Positions 1 through 8,687 of a stretch of DNA of 64,000 nt are shown here, in pieces. Below the pieces are notes generated by a model. That model was given only the letters and a program-made list of their open reading frames with translations, searched no databases and was not told the origin of the DNA. Origin of the DNA: JAJFIE01 sp964344255 (GTDB lineage Bacteria > Pseudomonadota > Alphaproteobacteria > Rhodospirillales > Casp-alpha2); NCBI GenBank assembly GCA_964344255.1, contig CAYFMQ010000001.1, positions 1 through 64,000 on the forward strand. Direction: 5' to 3'. Every line of letters begins with the position of its first letter. The first letter of the stretch is position 1. Position numbers and translations under genes: made by a program.

Positions 1-1
1 C

Positions 2-247
2 GTGTGGATGCGCCAGAAACGCATCCAGGGCAGTCACTTCGCCAACCTGAAACAGGCGGCCCAGGCCAACCAGCTGGTCATCGAACGCCGTATCGATCCC
101 TGCATGTCGGAAGTGTTCTCGTGGGACGACATCCCGGAAGCCCACATGAAGATGATGCGCAACGAGCACAAGCCCGGCAACATGGCCGTGCTGGTCCAGG
201 CCGTGAAGCCCGGCCGCCGCACCATCGAGGACTGCATCGAGGGGTAA
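2..247 (+). CDS. ccr: Crotonyl-CoA carboxylase/reductase, C-terminal end (partial)
   Basis: Only the last 81 residues are in the window; the frame is open to the left edge. The enzyme carries out NADPH-dependent reductive carboxylation of crotonyl-CoA to ethylmalonyl-CoA, the committed step of the ethylmalonyl-CoA pathway. The visible tail has the family's characteristic ending, with RIQGSHFANLKQA, then VIERRIDPCMSEVF, then NEHKPGNMAVLVQ. This distinguishes it from ordinary medium-chain alcohol dehydrogenases. The next gene is methylsuccinyl-CoA dehydrogenase of the same pathway, which supports the call. The start and catalytic core lie outside the window. An intrinsic terminator follows the stop codon. 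Confidence 0.88.
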   Translation: MWMRQKRIQGSHFANLKQAAQANQLVIERRIDPCMSEVFSWDDIPEAHMKMMRNEHKPGNMAVLVQAVKPGRRTIEDCIEG

Positions 248-272
248 TCCGAAGGCCTATACTTCAAGATAA

Positions 273-316
273 AAGCCGGATAGCGTGCGTCTCCTGCGTT
301 ATCCGGCTTCTTTGTT
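273..316 (+). terminator. Intrinsic terminator between ccr and mcd
   Basis: A perfect 10-bp stem, AAGCCGGATA (273-282) with TATCCGGCTT (300-309), is followed by a T-rich tract CTTTGTTT. The 17-nt loop is long. It lies 26 nt after the ccr stop and 34 nt before the mcd start, so mcd transcription must read through it or use its own promoter. Confidence 0.6.
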
Positions 317-349
317 TATTGATTAACTTTTCTATTTTGCGAGAAATCC

Positions 350-2015
350 ATGACTGCGCCCGTTGTTGACAACCTCCTCTCCCTCACCGCCGAGGCCGTT
401 AAGGCAGCCGATAATCTGCTGATCGCCGCGCGGGGCCATGTGGCCGACAGAGTCGCGCCCGAGGGCCGGGTGGATGGCGCTGCGTTGGAAAAAGAACAGG
501 TGGCGGCGCATGGCTTCGCGTGGATGGCGACCTACGTGGAGGCGCTTCGCCAGATGCACGGCTGGGCCGAGCGCCAGCAGGCGGATGGAGCCTTAGGCCT
601 CAAGGAGCAACTGATCCTGCAGATCGGTTTCGGCGAATACTGCGCCCAGCTTTACGGCGGCATTCCTCTCTCCCAGGTGGAAATCGTCCGCCCCCGCGAC
701 CTGGGGCTGACGTCGAAGGAAACCCACGCCTACTTCAAGGGCGCGGTGAAAAAACTGATCGAAGCCGACACGGCGGAAGCCCGCATGGCCTTGGCCGCCG
801 AGATCGAGAATTCCCTCGAAGACGGCAACTACGGCGCGCTGGGTCTCGATGACGAGATGCTGGATATGATCCGCGACCAGTTCCGCCGCTTTTCCGAAGA
901 ACAGGTCGTGCCGCACTGCCACGAATGGCATCTGGCCGATGAACTGATCCCCATGAGCGTCATCGAGCAGATGTGCGAGCTGGGCGTCTTCGGCCTGACG
1001 GTGCCGGAAGAATGGGGCGGATTGGGCATGTCGAAGACCGCCATGTGCGTGGTGACGGAAGAACTCAGCCGCGGCTACATCGGCGTCGGCTCGCTGGGCA
1101 CGCGCTCGGAAATCGCCGCCGAGCTTATTCGCTTAGGGGGAACCGACGCGCAGAAGGAAAAATACCTGCCGAAGATCGCGTCGGGTGAAATCCTGCCCAC
1201 GGCTGTCTTCACCGAACCGAATACGGGCTCTGATCTGGGCAGCCTCCGCACACGCGCAGAGAAGGATGGGGACACCTATAAAGTCACCGGCAACAAGACC
1301 TGGATCACGCATGCCAGTCGGTCCGACATGATGACGCTGCTCACCCGCACCAACCCGGACGAGGCGGGCTACAAGGGCCTTTCCATGTTCCTCGCCGACA
1401 AACCCCGCGGCACGGAGGACGACCCCTTTCCCGCCGGCGGCATGACCGGCGGCGAGATCCCCGTGCTCGGCTATCGCGGCATGAAGGAATACGACCTGCG
1501 CTTCGAGGGCTTCGAGGTGCCGGCGGAAAACCTGCTGGGCGAGGAAGAAGGCCAGGGCTTCAAGCAGCTCATGGCGACGTTCGAGAGCGCCCGCATCCAG
1601 ACAGCCGCCCGCGCTGTCGGCGTGGCGCAGAACGCCATGGAACTGGGACATCGTTACGCCAAGGAGCGCATCCAGTTCGGCAAGCCCATCTACAGCTTCC
1701 CGCGCATCGCCGGCAAGATCGTCTGGATGGCCGTGGANNNNNNNNNNGGCCAGGCAGCTCACCTACTTCGCCGGACGCGAGCGCGACTCCGACCGGCGCT
1801 GCGACATCGAGGCCGGCATGGCCAAATTGCTCGCCGCCCGCGTCGCCTGGTCCAACGCCGACAACGCGCTGCAGGTTCACGGCGGGAATGGATATGCGAT
1901 GGAGTTCCCCATCTCCCGTGTGCTGTGCGACGCACGCATCCTCAACATCTTCGAGGGCGCGGCGGAGATCCAGAGTCACGTCATCGCGCGGGGGCTGCTC
2001 AGCAACAGGAACTAG
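350..2015 (+). CDS. mcd: (2S)-methylsuccinyl-CoA dehydrogenase, interrupted by assembly gap
   Basis: FAD-dependent acyl-CoA dehydrogenase that oxidises (2S)-methylsuccinyl-CoA to mesaconyl-CoA in the ethylmalonyl-CoA pathway and passes electrons to ETF. It is about 555 residues, much longer than a standard ~380-residue acyl-CoA dehydrogenase. The extra ~150 N-terminal residues are typical of the Mcd subfamily. The core carries TEPNTGSDLGSL and GYRGMKEYDL. After the gap the family C-terminus continues (QVHGGNGYAMEFPISR, then FEGAAEIQ). Ten N bases at 1738-1747 interrupt the gene, and the correct frame changes across them, so a naive translation gives a false tail. The neighbour ccr supports Mcd rather than another dehydrogenase. 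The start ATG at 350 has only a weak Shine-Dalgarno (GAGAAA). Confidence 0.88.
1738..1747. other. Assembly gap (10 N) inside mcd
   Basis: Ten consecutive N bases. Coding before the gap is in one frame and the unmistakable Mcd C-terminus after it is in another. The true number of missing bases should therefore be a multiple of three; nine would restore a run of the type MAVE-x3-ARQLTYF. Confidence 0.95.
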
Positions 2016-2028
2016 GGTTTACGGCCCC

Positions 2029-3279
2029 TTACCCGGCACGCAACAGTTCGAGCGGAATCTCGGACAGGATCCGTGTACCATTGGGCCCGTAGACCAGCGT
2101 ATCGATCAGGGCGGTTGAAAACAGGCTTTCGAAGTTCGTTACCATGTTTTCCTCGAACACGCGGTCGAGATACTTGTCGTCGCCCAGGTGGAAATAGAAA
2201 TCGCCGACCCAGTCCGGCGGGAAGCTCAGGCCCAGTTCGTAGCCGAGCGCCCAGCCTTCCGTCTCGCTCCAGATACCGGCCTCTTCGTAATACTGGCGAA
2301 GGCGTGTGTTGACCTCGCGCACGGTCATGCCCGCCCGGATGTCCGTTTCGATTACCGTGAAGACGCCCGCCGCCCGCTCGTAACGGTCGACCAGCGACGC
2401 CGGCGGGTCATCGCCGATGAAGTAACCCCGCATTGCGTTGGCGTGATAGCGCTTGTAGACGCCGCACAGGTCGGCCTTGAGGATACCGCTCTTCTCGATG
2501 GTTTTGCGGCCCGCCATGGAATGGCCAAGGCCCTGCGGTTTTTCGTTCACGATGGGCGTGACGTTGAAGATGGGGATGAGCGCCGGGAACTCGCCGCCGG
2601 CGGCCATCATCGCCGCCGTCACTTTCCCAAAGAGATCAAGCTCGGTCATGCCCGGCTCGAGATGCTCCTGGATGGCCCGGTGGCCGATATCACAGATTTC
2701 CATGGCCTTCTCGATGGCGGCAATCTCGGCTGGGGATTTCACCCGGCGCACCTCGCGCAGCAGCGCGCTGGCGTCCCGGGGCGTGGCGCCGCCGGCCAGA
2801 AAAGCGCCCTCGAACATGGAACTGATGGCGCGGTTGGGTACGTAGCTCCAGAACTCCATGCCGACTGAGCCTTTAAGCCAACCTTGCGCCTGCAACTCGT
2901 CCACAATGAAGCGGATGTTGGGCTCCGCTTCCCGATCCGGCAGGAAGCGGTTGTCTTCGGAAATGGACGTAAAGGCGAGAACGGGGTGTTCGCTCGGGTT
3001 GTCGAAGTGGATGAAGCGCCCGCTTTCCCGGTGAATCGCCGTACCGTAACACTGGGGATAACGCATCGGAGCGTTCGCCTTGTACCAGCTTGCGCTGAAA
3101 CCGTGCAGCCAGCACACCGCATCCGGCGTCGTCACCCACAACAGGTCGATGCCGTCCCGATCCATCAGGGCGCGCACCCTGTCGATCCGGCTCAGGTATT
3201 CCTCTTTCGTAAAAGCAAGGTCCGGCGTCCCCGCCGCACTGGCGTCGAACGCCCCCGGCGTCAGTCCCACGTTGGTCAT
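2029..3279 (-). CDS. M24-fold hydrolase (creatinase / ectoine-hydrolase-like)
   Basis: A 416-residue pita-bread-fold protein of the M24 family, with a creatinase-like N-terminal domain (about 1-170) and a C-terminal catalytic domain. In M24 metallopeptidases five residues bind two metals (D, D, H, E, E). Here the first motif reads ADLCGVYKRYHANAMRGYF, so the second Asp is Asn. The His motif is replaced by GYELGLSFPPDW. This suggests a metal-independent C-N hydrolase such as creatinase or ectoine hydrolase DoeA rather than an Xaa-Pro peptidase; the substrate is unknown. I choose the ATG at 3279 because GAGGGAAGAGACA lies just upstream; a longer start at 3333 adds 18 unlikely residues. It is convergent with mcd. 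Confidence 0.75.
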   Translation of the reverse strand: MTNVGLTPGAFDASAAGTPDLAFTKEEYLSRIDRVRALMDRDGIDLLWVTTPDAVCWLHGFSASWYKANAPMRYPQCYGTAIHRESGRFIHFDNPSEHPVLAFTSISEDNRFLPDREAEPNIRFIVDELQAQGWLKGSVGMEFWSYVPNRAISSMFEGAFLAGGATPRDASALLREVRRVKSPAEIAAIEKAMEICDIGHRAIQEHLEPGMTELDLFGKVTAAMMAAGGEFPALIPIFNVTPIVNEKPQGLGHSMAGRKTIEKSGILKADLCGVYKRYHANAMRGYFIGDDPPASLVDRYERAAGVFTVIETDIRAGMTVREVNTRLRQYYEEAGIWSETEGWALGYELGLSFPPDWVGDFYFHLGDDKYLDRVFEENMVTNFESLFSTALIDTLVYGPNGTRILSEIPLELLRAG

Positions 3280-3476
3280 TGTCTCTTCCCTCTCCCTCCA
3301 TGCAGAACCAGCACATTTGATGGTTTCTGACAAAATGCTAAAGCATCGGTCTTTCCCGGTCCATGATCAGAACCGTTATCTTGAAACCATCACTATACGA
3401 TAACCGAAACTATGTATTGCCCTGGCCCTTTATCCCCTCTACATGCGTCAGGAGACAGACGTTTAAGGGGATGACG

Positions 3477-4397
3477 ATGGGGTCGATCACGGAACAGACG
3501 GCGGCGGGCAACCGCTCGCAATTACAGACGGGCATGATCATGGTGGTGATCGCCATGTTGATTCTGCCCGGCATCGACGCCATCGCAAAGGGATTGTCCG
3601 ATTCCCTAGCTTCGGGGCAGATCGCATGGAGCCGCTTCCTGTTCCAGATCATTTTCCTGCTCCCCCTGGCCCTTATGAGCGGGGGATTGCGGGTCGGACG
3701 CGCCATCTGGATCCATGGGGCGCGCGGCGTCCTGATCGCGTCCGCCACCTTGATGTTCTTTACCTCGCTTACTAAGCTGCCGCTCGCCGACGCCATCTCC
3801 ATCTTTTTCGTGGAGCCCTTTATCCTGACCCTGCTGTCGGCCGTCTTCCTGCGTGAAAAGGTCGGCTGGCGGCGATTGCTGGCGGTCACCGTCGGGTTTT
3901 GCGGCGCCATGATCATCATTCGTCCCAGCTACGAGGTGTTCGGCCTGACCGCGCTGCTGCCCGCCGGGGCGGCGTGCCTGTTTGCCGTCTACATCATCCT
4001 GACGCGCCTGCTGGTAACATCCGGCGGCGCCATCCCAATGCAGTTCTACGCCGGCGTCTTCGGTTTTCTCACCATGTCGATAGGATTGTGGTTCGGCAGC
4101 GAGAGCGGGGTCGCCATCCTGACGCCCGTCTGGCCGACAACGGAAGAGTGGCTATGGCTCGGCGGCCTGGGCGCGATTGCGACGAGCGGGCACATGCTGA
4201 TCGTGCTCGCCATCCGGCGCATCGGCGCCGGGCTGATCGCGCCGTTCCAGTACCTGGAGATCATCAGCTCCGTCATCCTGGGGCTCGTTTTCTTCGGCGA
4301 CTTCCCGGACCAGATCACCTGGACGGGGATCGCCCTGATCGTCGCCTCGGGGCTTTACGTGTTCTACCGGGAACGCAAGCTGGCAGGGATGTCCTGA
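3477..4397 (+). CDS. EamA/DMT-family transporter
   Basis: An integral inner-membrane protein of about 306 residues. It has roughly ten hydrophobic segments arranged as two EamA repeats, the pattern of drug/metabolite exporters. The first segment is MIMVVIAMLILPGIDAIAKGL; later ones include SIFFVEPFILTLLSAVFL and the C-terminal WTGIALIVASGLYVFY. The substrate cannot be deduced. The open frame extends upstream to 3363, but the start at 3477 has AAGGGG at a proper distance, and ATG 3471 is too close to it. It is divergent from the M24 hydrolase and followed by the nucleosidase gene after 79 nt. Confidence 0.8.
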   Translation: MGSITEQTAAGNRSQLQTGMIMVVIAMLILPGIDAIAKGLSDSLASGQIAWSRFLFQIIFLLPLALMSGGLRVGRAIWIHGARGVLIASATLMFFTSLTKLPLADAISIFFVEPFILTLLSAVFLREKVGWRRLLAVTVGFCGAMIIIRPSYEVFGLTALLPAGAACLFAVYIILTRLLVTSGGAIPMQFYAGVFGFLTMSIGLWFGSESGVAILTPVWPTTEEWLWLGGLGAIATSGHMLIVLAIRRIGAGLIAPFQYLEIISSVILGLVFFGDFPDQITWTGIALIVASGLYVFYRERKLAGMS

Positions 4398-4476
4398 CGC
4401 CTCATTATCCCTGTCATCTTAAATTCAGCCGGGTATTCTATGGTAACGGCCTCTACAAATTGACCGGAGATTTCCC

Positions 4477-5220
4477 ATGCTCGGCATAATCGGCGCCATG
4501 GACGAAGAGGTTCAGCTTCTCAAGGCCCAGATGACGAAGAAGAAGGAATCCGTTCATGCGGGCGTCACCGTCATTACGGGCAAGTTCAAGGGGGTAGAAA
4601 TCGCTCTTGCCCAGTCCGGCATCGGCAAGGTCAATGCGACCATCTGCACCCAGATGATGATCGATCTGTTCAAGCCCCATGCCATGGCGTTCAGCGGCGT
4701 CGCCGGCGGGTTGCTGCCCAACATGCAGGCCGGGGACATCATCGTCGCCAGCCATGTCGTCGAATACGACATGGACCTGACGGCCTTCGGACGGCGGCAT
4801 GGTGAAACGCCGGGCCGCGAACGCCTGATCGAATGCGATCCGGACCTTGTCGCCAAGGCGACCCAGGCCTTTGACACAGCCTTCGAAGGCAAGAAAAACG
4901 CCCCGAACCTGATGCTGGGCACCGTGGCGTCCGGCGACAAGTTCGTTTCGGATAAAACCATGCTGCGCTGGCTGCAGCGCGAATTCGCGGCGCTTGCGAC
5001 CGAAATGGAGGGAGCGGCTTTTGGCCATACCTGCCATTTGAACGGCGTACCGTTCGCCGTAATCAGGGCGCTTTCCGATGCATCAAGTGAATCGGCTTCC
5101 GGCGACTTCAAGAAGAACCTTCACCGGGCCTGCCAGAATTCCTTCCATCTGATGGAGCGGATGATCCCGCTTGCGGCCAAGACGCGGCCGAGGCGCGAAC
5201 GCCGCAAAAGGCGCATGTAG
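4477..5220 (+). CDS. mtnN: 5'-methylthioadenosine/S-adenosylhomocysteine nucleosidase
   Basis: Cytoplasmic hydrolase that cleaves the glycosidic bond of MTA and SAH, removing methylation by-products and feeding methionine salvage. It starts with the family signature MLGIIGAMDEEVQLL, in which Glu11 corresponds to the catalytic Glu12 of the E. coli enzyme. FSGVAGG, the ribose-binding TEMEGAA and the catalytic Asp in RALSDASSE follow. At 247 residues it is slightly longer than usual because of a basic tail (KTRPRRERRKRRM) absent from standard members; its role is unknown. The start ATG 4477 follows ACCGGAGATTTCCC. No SAH riboswitch is seen in the short upstream gap. Confidence 0.9.
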   Translation: MLGIIGAMDEEVQLLKAQMTKKKESVHAGVTVITGKFKGVEIALAQSGIGKVNATICTQMMIDLFKPHAMAFSGVAGGLLPNMQAGDIIVASHVVEYDMDLTAFGRRHGETPGRERLIECDPDLVAKATQAFDTAFEGKKNAPNLMLGTVASGDKFVSDKTMLRWLQREFAALATEMEGAAFGHTCHLNGVPFAVIRALSDASSESASGDFKKNLHRACQNSFHLMERMIPLAAKTRPRRERRKRRM

Positions 5221-5230
5221 GCAATTTCCG

Positions 5231-5668
5231 TTAGCTGTTTACCGGATCGTCGCCGGCAGTGCTCGAACGGGGATAGCGCGGCAGGTCGTCGCCCGTGTCG
5301 AACCAGGCGATTTTTTCTTCATAAAACACATGGTTACGAGGCGAGAAATTGTCCGGATCGTCCATGGTGGAGATGTAGAGATGGGTTTCCCCCGGCGCCC
5401 GGTCGCCTTCATAGCTCAACGGCGTGCCGCAATGGGCGCAGAACCCGCGCTTCACGCCGGGCGAGGACTCGTAAAACGATCGTTGCCCCTTTGTCCAGAC
5501 TACCTCTTCCATCCGGTAACCGATAAACGTAGCGACGGCGCTTCCCGTGTTACGGCGGCAGCTATGGCAATGGCAATGGACGATCCACAACGGTTCGGCC
5601 TTCGTTTCAAACCGGATCGCCCCGCACAGGCAGCCGCCGACGCTGCCTGCTGTCATGATCTGTGGCAT
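5231..5668 (-). CDS. GFA-family (CENP-V/Gfa-like) zinc protein
   Basis: A 145-residue protein of the glutathione-dependent formaldehyde-activating (GFA) fold. It shows the expected cysteine pattern: GGCLCGAIRFE, then HCHCHSCRRNTG, then FCAHCGTPLSY. These Cys residues bind structural and catalytic zinc in family members. The name derives from S-hydroxymethylglutathione synthase, but most members have no proven substrate, so only the family is assigned. The start at 5668 is preceded on its strand by GGAGGACTTC. It is convergent with mtnN, with 10 nt between stops. Confidence 0.82.
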   Translation of the reverse strand: MPQIMTAGSVGGCLCGAIRFETKAEPLWIVHCHCHSCRRNTGSAVATFIGYRMEEVVWTKGQRSFYESSPGVKRGFCAHCGTPLSYEGDRAPGETHLYISTMDDPDNFSPRNHVFYEEKIAWFDTGDDLPRYPRSSTAGDDPVNS

Positions 5669-5757
5669 ATGAAGTCCTCCCTGTAAGCTTCATGTAAAGA
5701 TGATCAAACAGTATGCCTTATCGGACAAAAGGGTGGATAAATTTTTGTTGAACACAT

Positions 5758-6228
5758 ATGGATAAATCCATGCACGTACAGGTACTTGAAAACCCTCATA
5801 TCGGTTCGCAATCCTACCTTTCGACGGATTATCTGAACGTCTTCACCGAAATCGTCATCCTGCTGGAAGAGGTCGCCGATCACCCCGAATACATCGAGGA
5901 AATCCGCGAATGGGCGCCTACGTCCTACTGCGATCATTTCCGGGACAGCCATTTGCCGTTCAATACACTGGCGATCTGGGCCTATGAAAATGCGCCTGAA
6001 GAAATCCTGGACGAGTTCAAGTCCCAAACCGGCACTGCGGTTGACCTGATCGAGCAATGCGTTGACGCCATAGAGAAAGCCCACACGGCTGACACCCTTG
6101 ATAAGCTGCGTCCTCTGCTGGCGAACAGGGTACACAGAATTCGTTCAGCACTCGAGAAAGCGGGCGACCTGATCGACAAGAACGAACACCACGTACACCA
6201 GGATGATATCGACGCCCTGTTCGCCTGA
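5758..6228 (+). CDS. Hypothetical helical protein with FliM-like C-terminal peptide
   Basis: A 156-residue acidic protein without signal peptide or membrane segment, predicted by eye to be mostly helical. I recognise no named domain. The last residues read HQDDIDALFA, which resembles the CheY-binding N-terminal peptide of FliM (LSQxEIDALL type), but at the opposite end of the protein. A receiver-domain-binding role is therefore possible but is inference. No chemotaxis gene is adjacent; the neighbours are a GFA protein (divergent) and a DUF1330 protein (convergent, 9 nt apart). The upstream stretch is AT-rich and no clear Shine-Dalgarno precedes the ATG at 5758. An internal start at Met5 is also possible. 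Confidence 0.7.
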   Translation: MDKSMHVQVLENPHIGSQSYLSTDYLNVFTEIVILLEEVADHPEYIEEIREWAPTSYCDHFRDSHLPFNTLAIWAYENAPEEILDEFKSQTGTAVDLIEQCVDAIEKAHTADTLDKLRPLLANRVHRIRSALEKAGDLIDKNEHHVHQDDIDALFA

Positions 6229-6237
6229 TCAGCCGGA

Positions 6238-6525
6238 TCAGACGCCTTCGACAATAAAGCTGCGCGATGTCGCCGTACGCGCCCGGACAGCATGGGCTTC
6301 CCTGTATTCCGGTGAATTGAACCAGTCTTTTGCCGCTTCAACGCTTTCGAATTTCAATATCACGACCCGGGACCGCGGCTCCTCACCTTCCATAGATTCC
6401 CACTCGCCGCCCCGGACAAGGTATTCCCCCCCATGCGCGGCGATGGCCGCAGAAGCCAGGGCCTTGTATTCCTCGTATCCTTCTTCATCGTTGACGTCGA
6501 TTTCGACAATGTAATATCCGGCCAT
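6238..6525 (-). CDS. DUF1330 family protein
   Basis: A 95-residue cytoplasmic protein of the dimeric ferredoxin-like (ABM-type) superfamily. It has the DUF1330 features: YYIVEIDVNDEEGYEEY at the start, a central RVVILKFESVEAAKDWF, and SPEYREAHAVRARTA near the end. Members are small stress- or redox-associated proteins of unknown activity. The start at 6525 is preceded on its strand by AAGGGAGAAAAC. It is convergent with the preceding hypothetical gene. Confidence 0.85.
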   Translation of the reverse strand: MAGYYIVEIDVNDEEGYEEYKALASAAIAAHGGEYLVRGGEWESMEGEEPRSRVVILKFESVEAAKDWFNSPEYREAHAVRARTATSRSFIVEGV

Positions 6526-6678
6526 TGTTTTCTCCCTTGGTCATTCATCATTACATAGGCAGCCACCTGTCATGGCATCAATAAAATTGTTTACGGGCAA
6601 GTTATTTTCCCTTTTGCCAGCTGTTTTGTGTGTCCTACACTCTCGGCCAAGAAAATGATGTCACAAAGGGGAGATGAC

Positions 6679-8670
6679 ATGAGCGATAAATATCCGACCG
6701 TCTTTACGCCGATCACGTTGCGCCATCTGGAATTGCGCAACCGCATCGTGTTCGGCGCCCATACCGTCAACATGGGCGAAGGCGGCCATCCCGTAGACCG
6801 GCATTTCGGATATTATCGCGAACGCGCACGCGGCGGCGCATCCATGATCGTTGTCGAACCGTCCCCGGCGCACCGGACCGGCATCCTGACACGCGGGAAC
6901 TTCTTGCACGAAGACGATAGCGTCATTCCCAGTTTCCGGCGCATCACCGATGAATGCCACCGCGAAGGCGCCGCCATGATCCATCAGATCTATCACGTCG
7001 GCGCCCATGGCGATCAGGACAATTCGTGGGAACCTTACTGGTCGCCTTCCGGCACGCCATCCATGCACGATCCCTGGGGGTCGCACGCCATGACGGATGC
7101 GGAAGTTCAGGAACTGGTCCGCTGCTTCATCGAAGCCGCCCGCAGGGACAAGGAATCCGGCTTCGACGGCGTCGATATCTTCGCCGGCTACAACTGCCTG
7201 GTGGATCAGTTCTGGTCCCCCATCACCAACCGGCGCGATGACAAATGGGGCGGCAACCTGGAAAACCGGATCCGGTTCGCCGTCGAGGTTTGCGAAGGCA
7301 TCCGAAAGATGGCCGGCGACGACTTTGTCATCGGATTCACGATCTCAGGGGCCGAGCCCTATCCCGGCGGCCTTTCCATGGACGACAAACTGGAAATCGT
7401 CAGTTACCTCGATGAGCGTGGCCTGGTGGACTACTTCTCCGTCGGCAACGGCAGTTATCTGAATCGGTTTTCCGACATCGTACCCAGCTTTCATTTCGGC
7501 ATGCGCCTTACGGAAACGGAATCCGCCGCTTTCAAGGACACCGTCAAGAATGCCCTGATCACCACGGAAGCGCGGGTGAAAACACCCGAGAACGCCGAAG
7601 ACGTGCTTGCCAAGGGTCACGCCGACATGGTCAGTATCGTGCGTGCTCAGATCGCGGATCCGCACCTGGTCAACAAGGCGAAAGAAGGCCGGGCCGAAGA
7701 TATCCGGCCCTGCATTTCCTGCAACCAGCTTTGTATCGGTCGCCGGATGCGGGATTACTACGTGTCCTGCCTGGTCAACCCGTCCGTTTCCCGGGAACAC
7801 GAATGGGACGGAGACACCTTCAAACCAGCTGCTTCACCCCGTGAAATTCTGGTTGTCGGCGCCGGTCCGGCGGGGCTGGAAACGGCCCGGGTCGCGGCGG
7901 AACGGGGCCACCGTGTTCGCCTCATCGAGAAACTGGGTGAAATCGGCGGCCAGTTCCGGCTCGCCGCCGGCCAGCCCGAACGCGGCGAGATCGGCGGCCT
8001 GATTTCCTGGTACCAGACGCAACTTGAGAAGCTTCAGGTCAGGGTCGATCTGAGGACGGAAATGACCGTAGAGGATATTCGCAGTTCCGGCGCGGATGCC
8101 GTCGTGCTCTGCACCGGCTCAAATCCCGCGCGTACCGGCTTCCAACGCGCCATGCCGCAACAGGATAAACTACCTGGCGTGGAGCAGGATAACGTCTGCA
8201 CCGTGCACGATGTACTGGACGGTTCCGTCGTTCCGGGAACGAATGTCCTTCTGCTCGACGATATCAACGGCTGGCTGCCGGCGTCTCACACCGCACTGCA
8301 CCTGGCGCAACAGCGTCACATGGTCACCGTCGTTACCGCCGCCGACCTGCCGGCGTCGCAGATGGATAACAGCGTTACCGGCAACACGACACGAGAACGG
8401 TTCTGGAAATACGGCGTCGAGGTTCTGACGTCCACGTCGCTCATGAAATGGGAAGGCAACACGGCGACGTTGCTGCACCTCTATCATGGCGAAGAGGAGC
8501 AGCGTGATTTCGACACCCTGGTCCTGGCGACCACCAGCATCGCCGAAGACGGCCTGACACGTGCGCTGGCTGACGACGATATGGAAGTGCATACCATCGG
8601 CGACGCTACCGCGGCGCGAACCGCGTCCATGGCGTTTTTCGAAGCCCGCAGGCTGGCGCTGGAACTTTAG
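6679..8670 (+). CDS. NADH:flavin oxidoreductase, TMADH/2,4-dienoyl-CoA reductase family
   Basis: A 663-residue multi-cofactor flavoenzyme. Residues 1 to ~350 form the FMN TIM barrel of the old yellow enzyme family. Cys345, Cys348, Cys352 and Cys364 (C-x2-C-x3-C-x11-C) would bind a 4Fe-4S cluster. From ~388 a dinucleotide-binding domain begins with ILVVGAGPAGLETARVA. The cysteine spacing matches the 2,4-dienoyl-CoA reductase pattern, but the family also contains trimethylamine, dimethylglycine and N-methylproline demethylases. Betaine-uptake and Rieske genes elsewhere in the window make an N-methyl amine substrate plausible; this is inference. The start at 6679 has AAGGGGAGATGAC upstream, whereas the frame opens at 6628. 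A lysE-type exporter follows after 17 nt. A paralogue lies at 54214-56274. Confidence 0.85.
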   Translation: MSDKYPTVFTPITLRHLELRNRIVFGAHTVNMGEGGHPVDRHFGYYRERARGGASMIVVEPSPAHRTGILTRGNFLHEDDSVIPSFRRITDECHREGAAMIHQIYHVGAHGDQDNSWEPYWSPSGTPSMHDPWGSHAMTDAEVQELVRCFIEAARRDKESGFDGVDIFAGYNCLVDQFWSPITNRRDDKWGGNLENRIRFAVEVCEGIRKMAGDDFVIGFTISGAEPYPGGLSMDDKLEIVSYLDERGLVDYFSVGNGSYLNRFSDIVPSFHFGMRLTETESAAFKDTVKNALITTEARVKTPENAEDVLAKGHADMVSIVRAQIADPHLVNKAKEGRAEDIRPCISCNQLCIGRRMRDYYVSCLVNPSVSREHEWDGDTFKPAASPREILVVGAGPAGLETARVAAERGHRVRLIEKLGEIGGQFRLAAGQPERGEIGGLISWYQTQLEKLQVRVDLRTEMTVEDIRSSGADAVVLCTGSNPARTGFQRAMPQQDKLPGVEQDNVCTVHDVLDGSVVPGTNVLLLDDINGWLPASHTALHLAQQRHMVTVVTAADLPASQMDNSVTGNTTRERFWKYGVEVLTSTSLMKWEGNTATLLHLYHGEEEQRDFDTLVLATTSIAEDGLTRALADDDMEVHTIGDATAARTASMAFFEARRLALEL

Positions 8671-8687
8671 AGACGGGATAACGTTAT

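Noticed and set aside
350..2092. Continuous 580-codon frame through the N gap
   Set aside because: The sequence after the gap in this frame has no similarity to the enzyme; the true C-terminus is in another frame and ends at 2015.
2188..2868. 226-codon plus-strand frame opposite the M24 gene
   Set aside because: It is antisense to a well-supported gene, has no recognisable domain and no ribosome-binding site; typical of GC-rich shadow frames.
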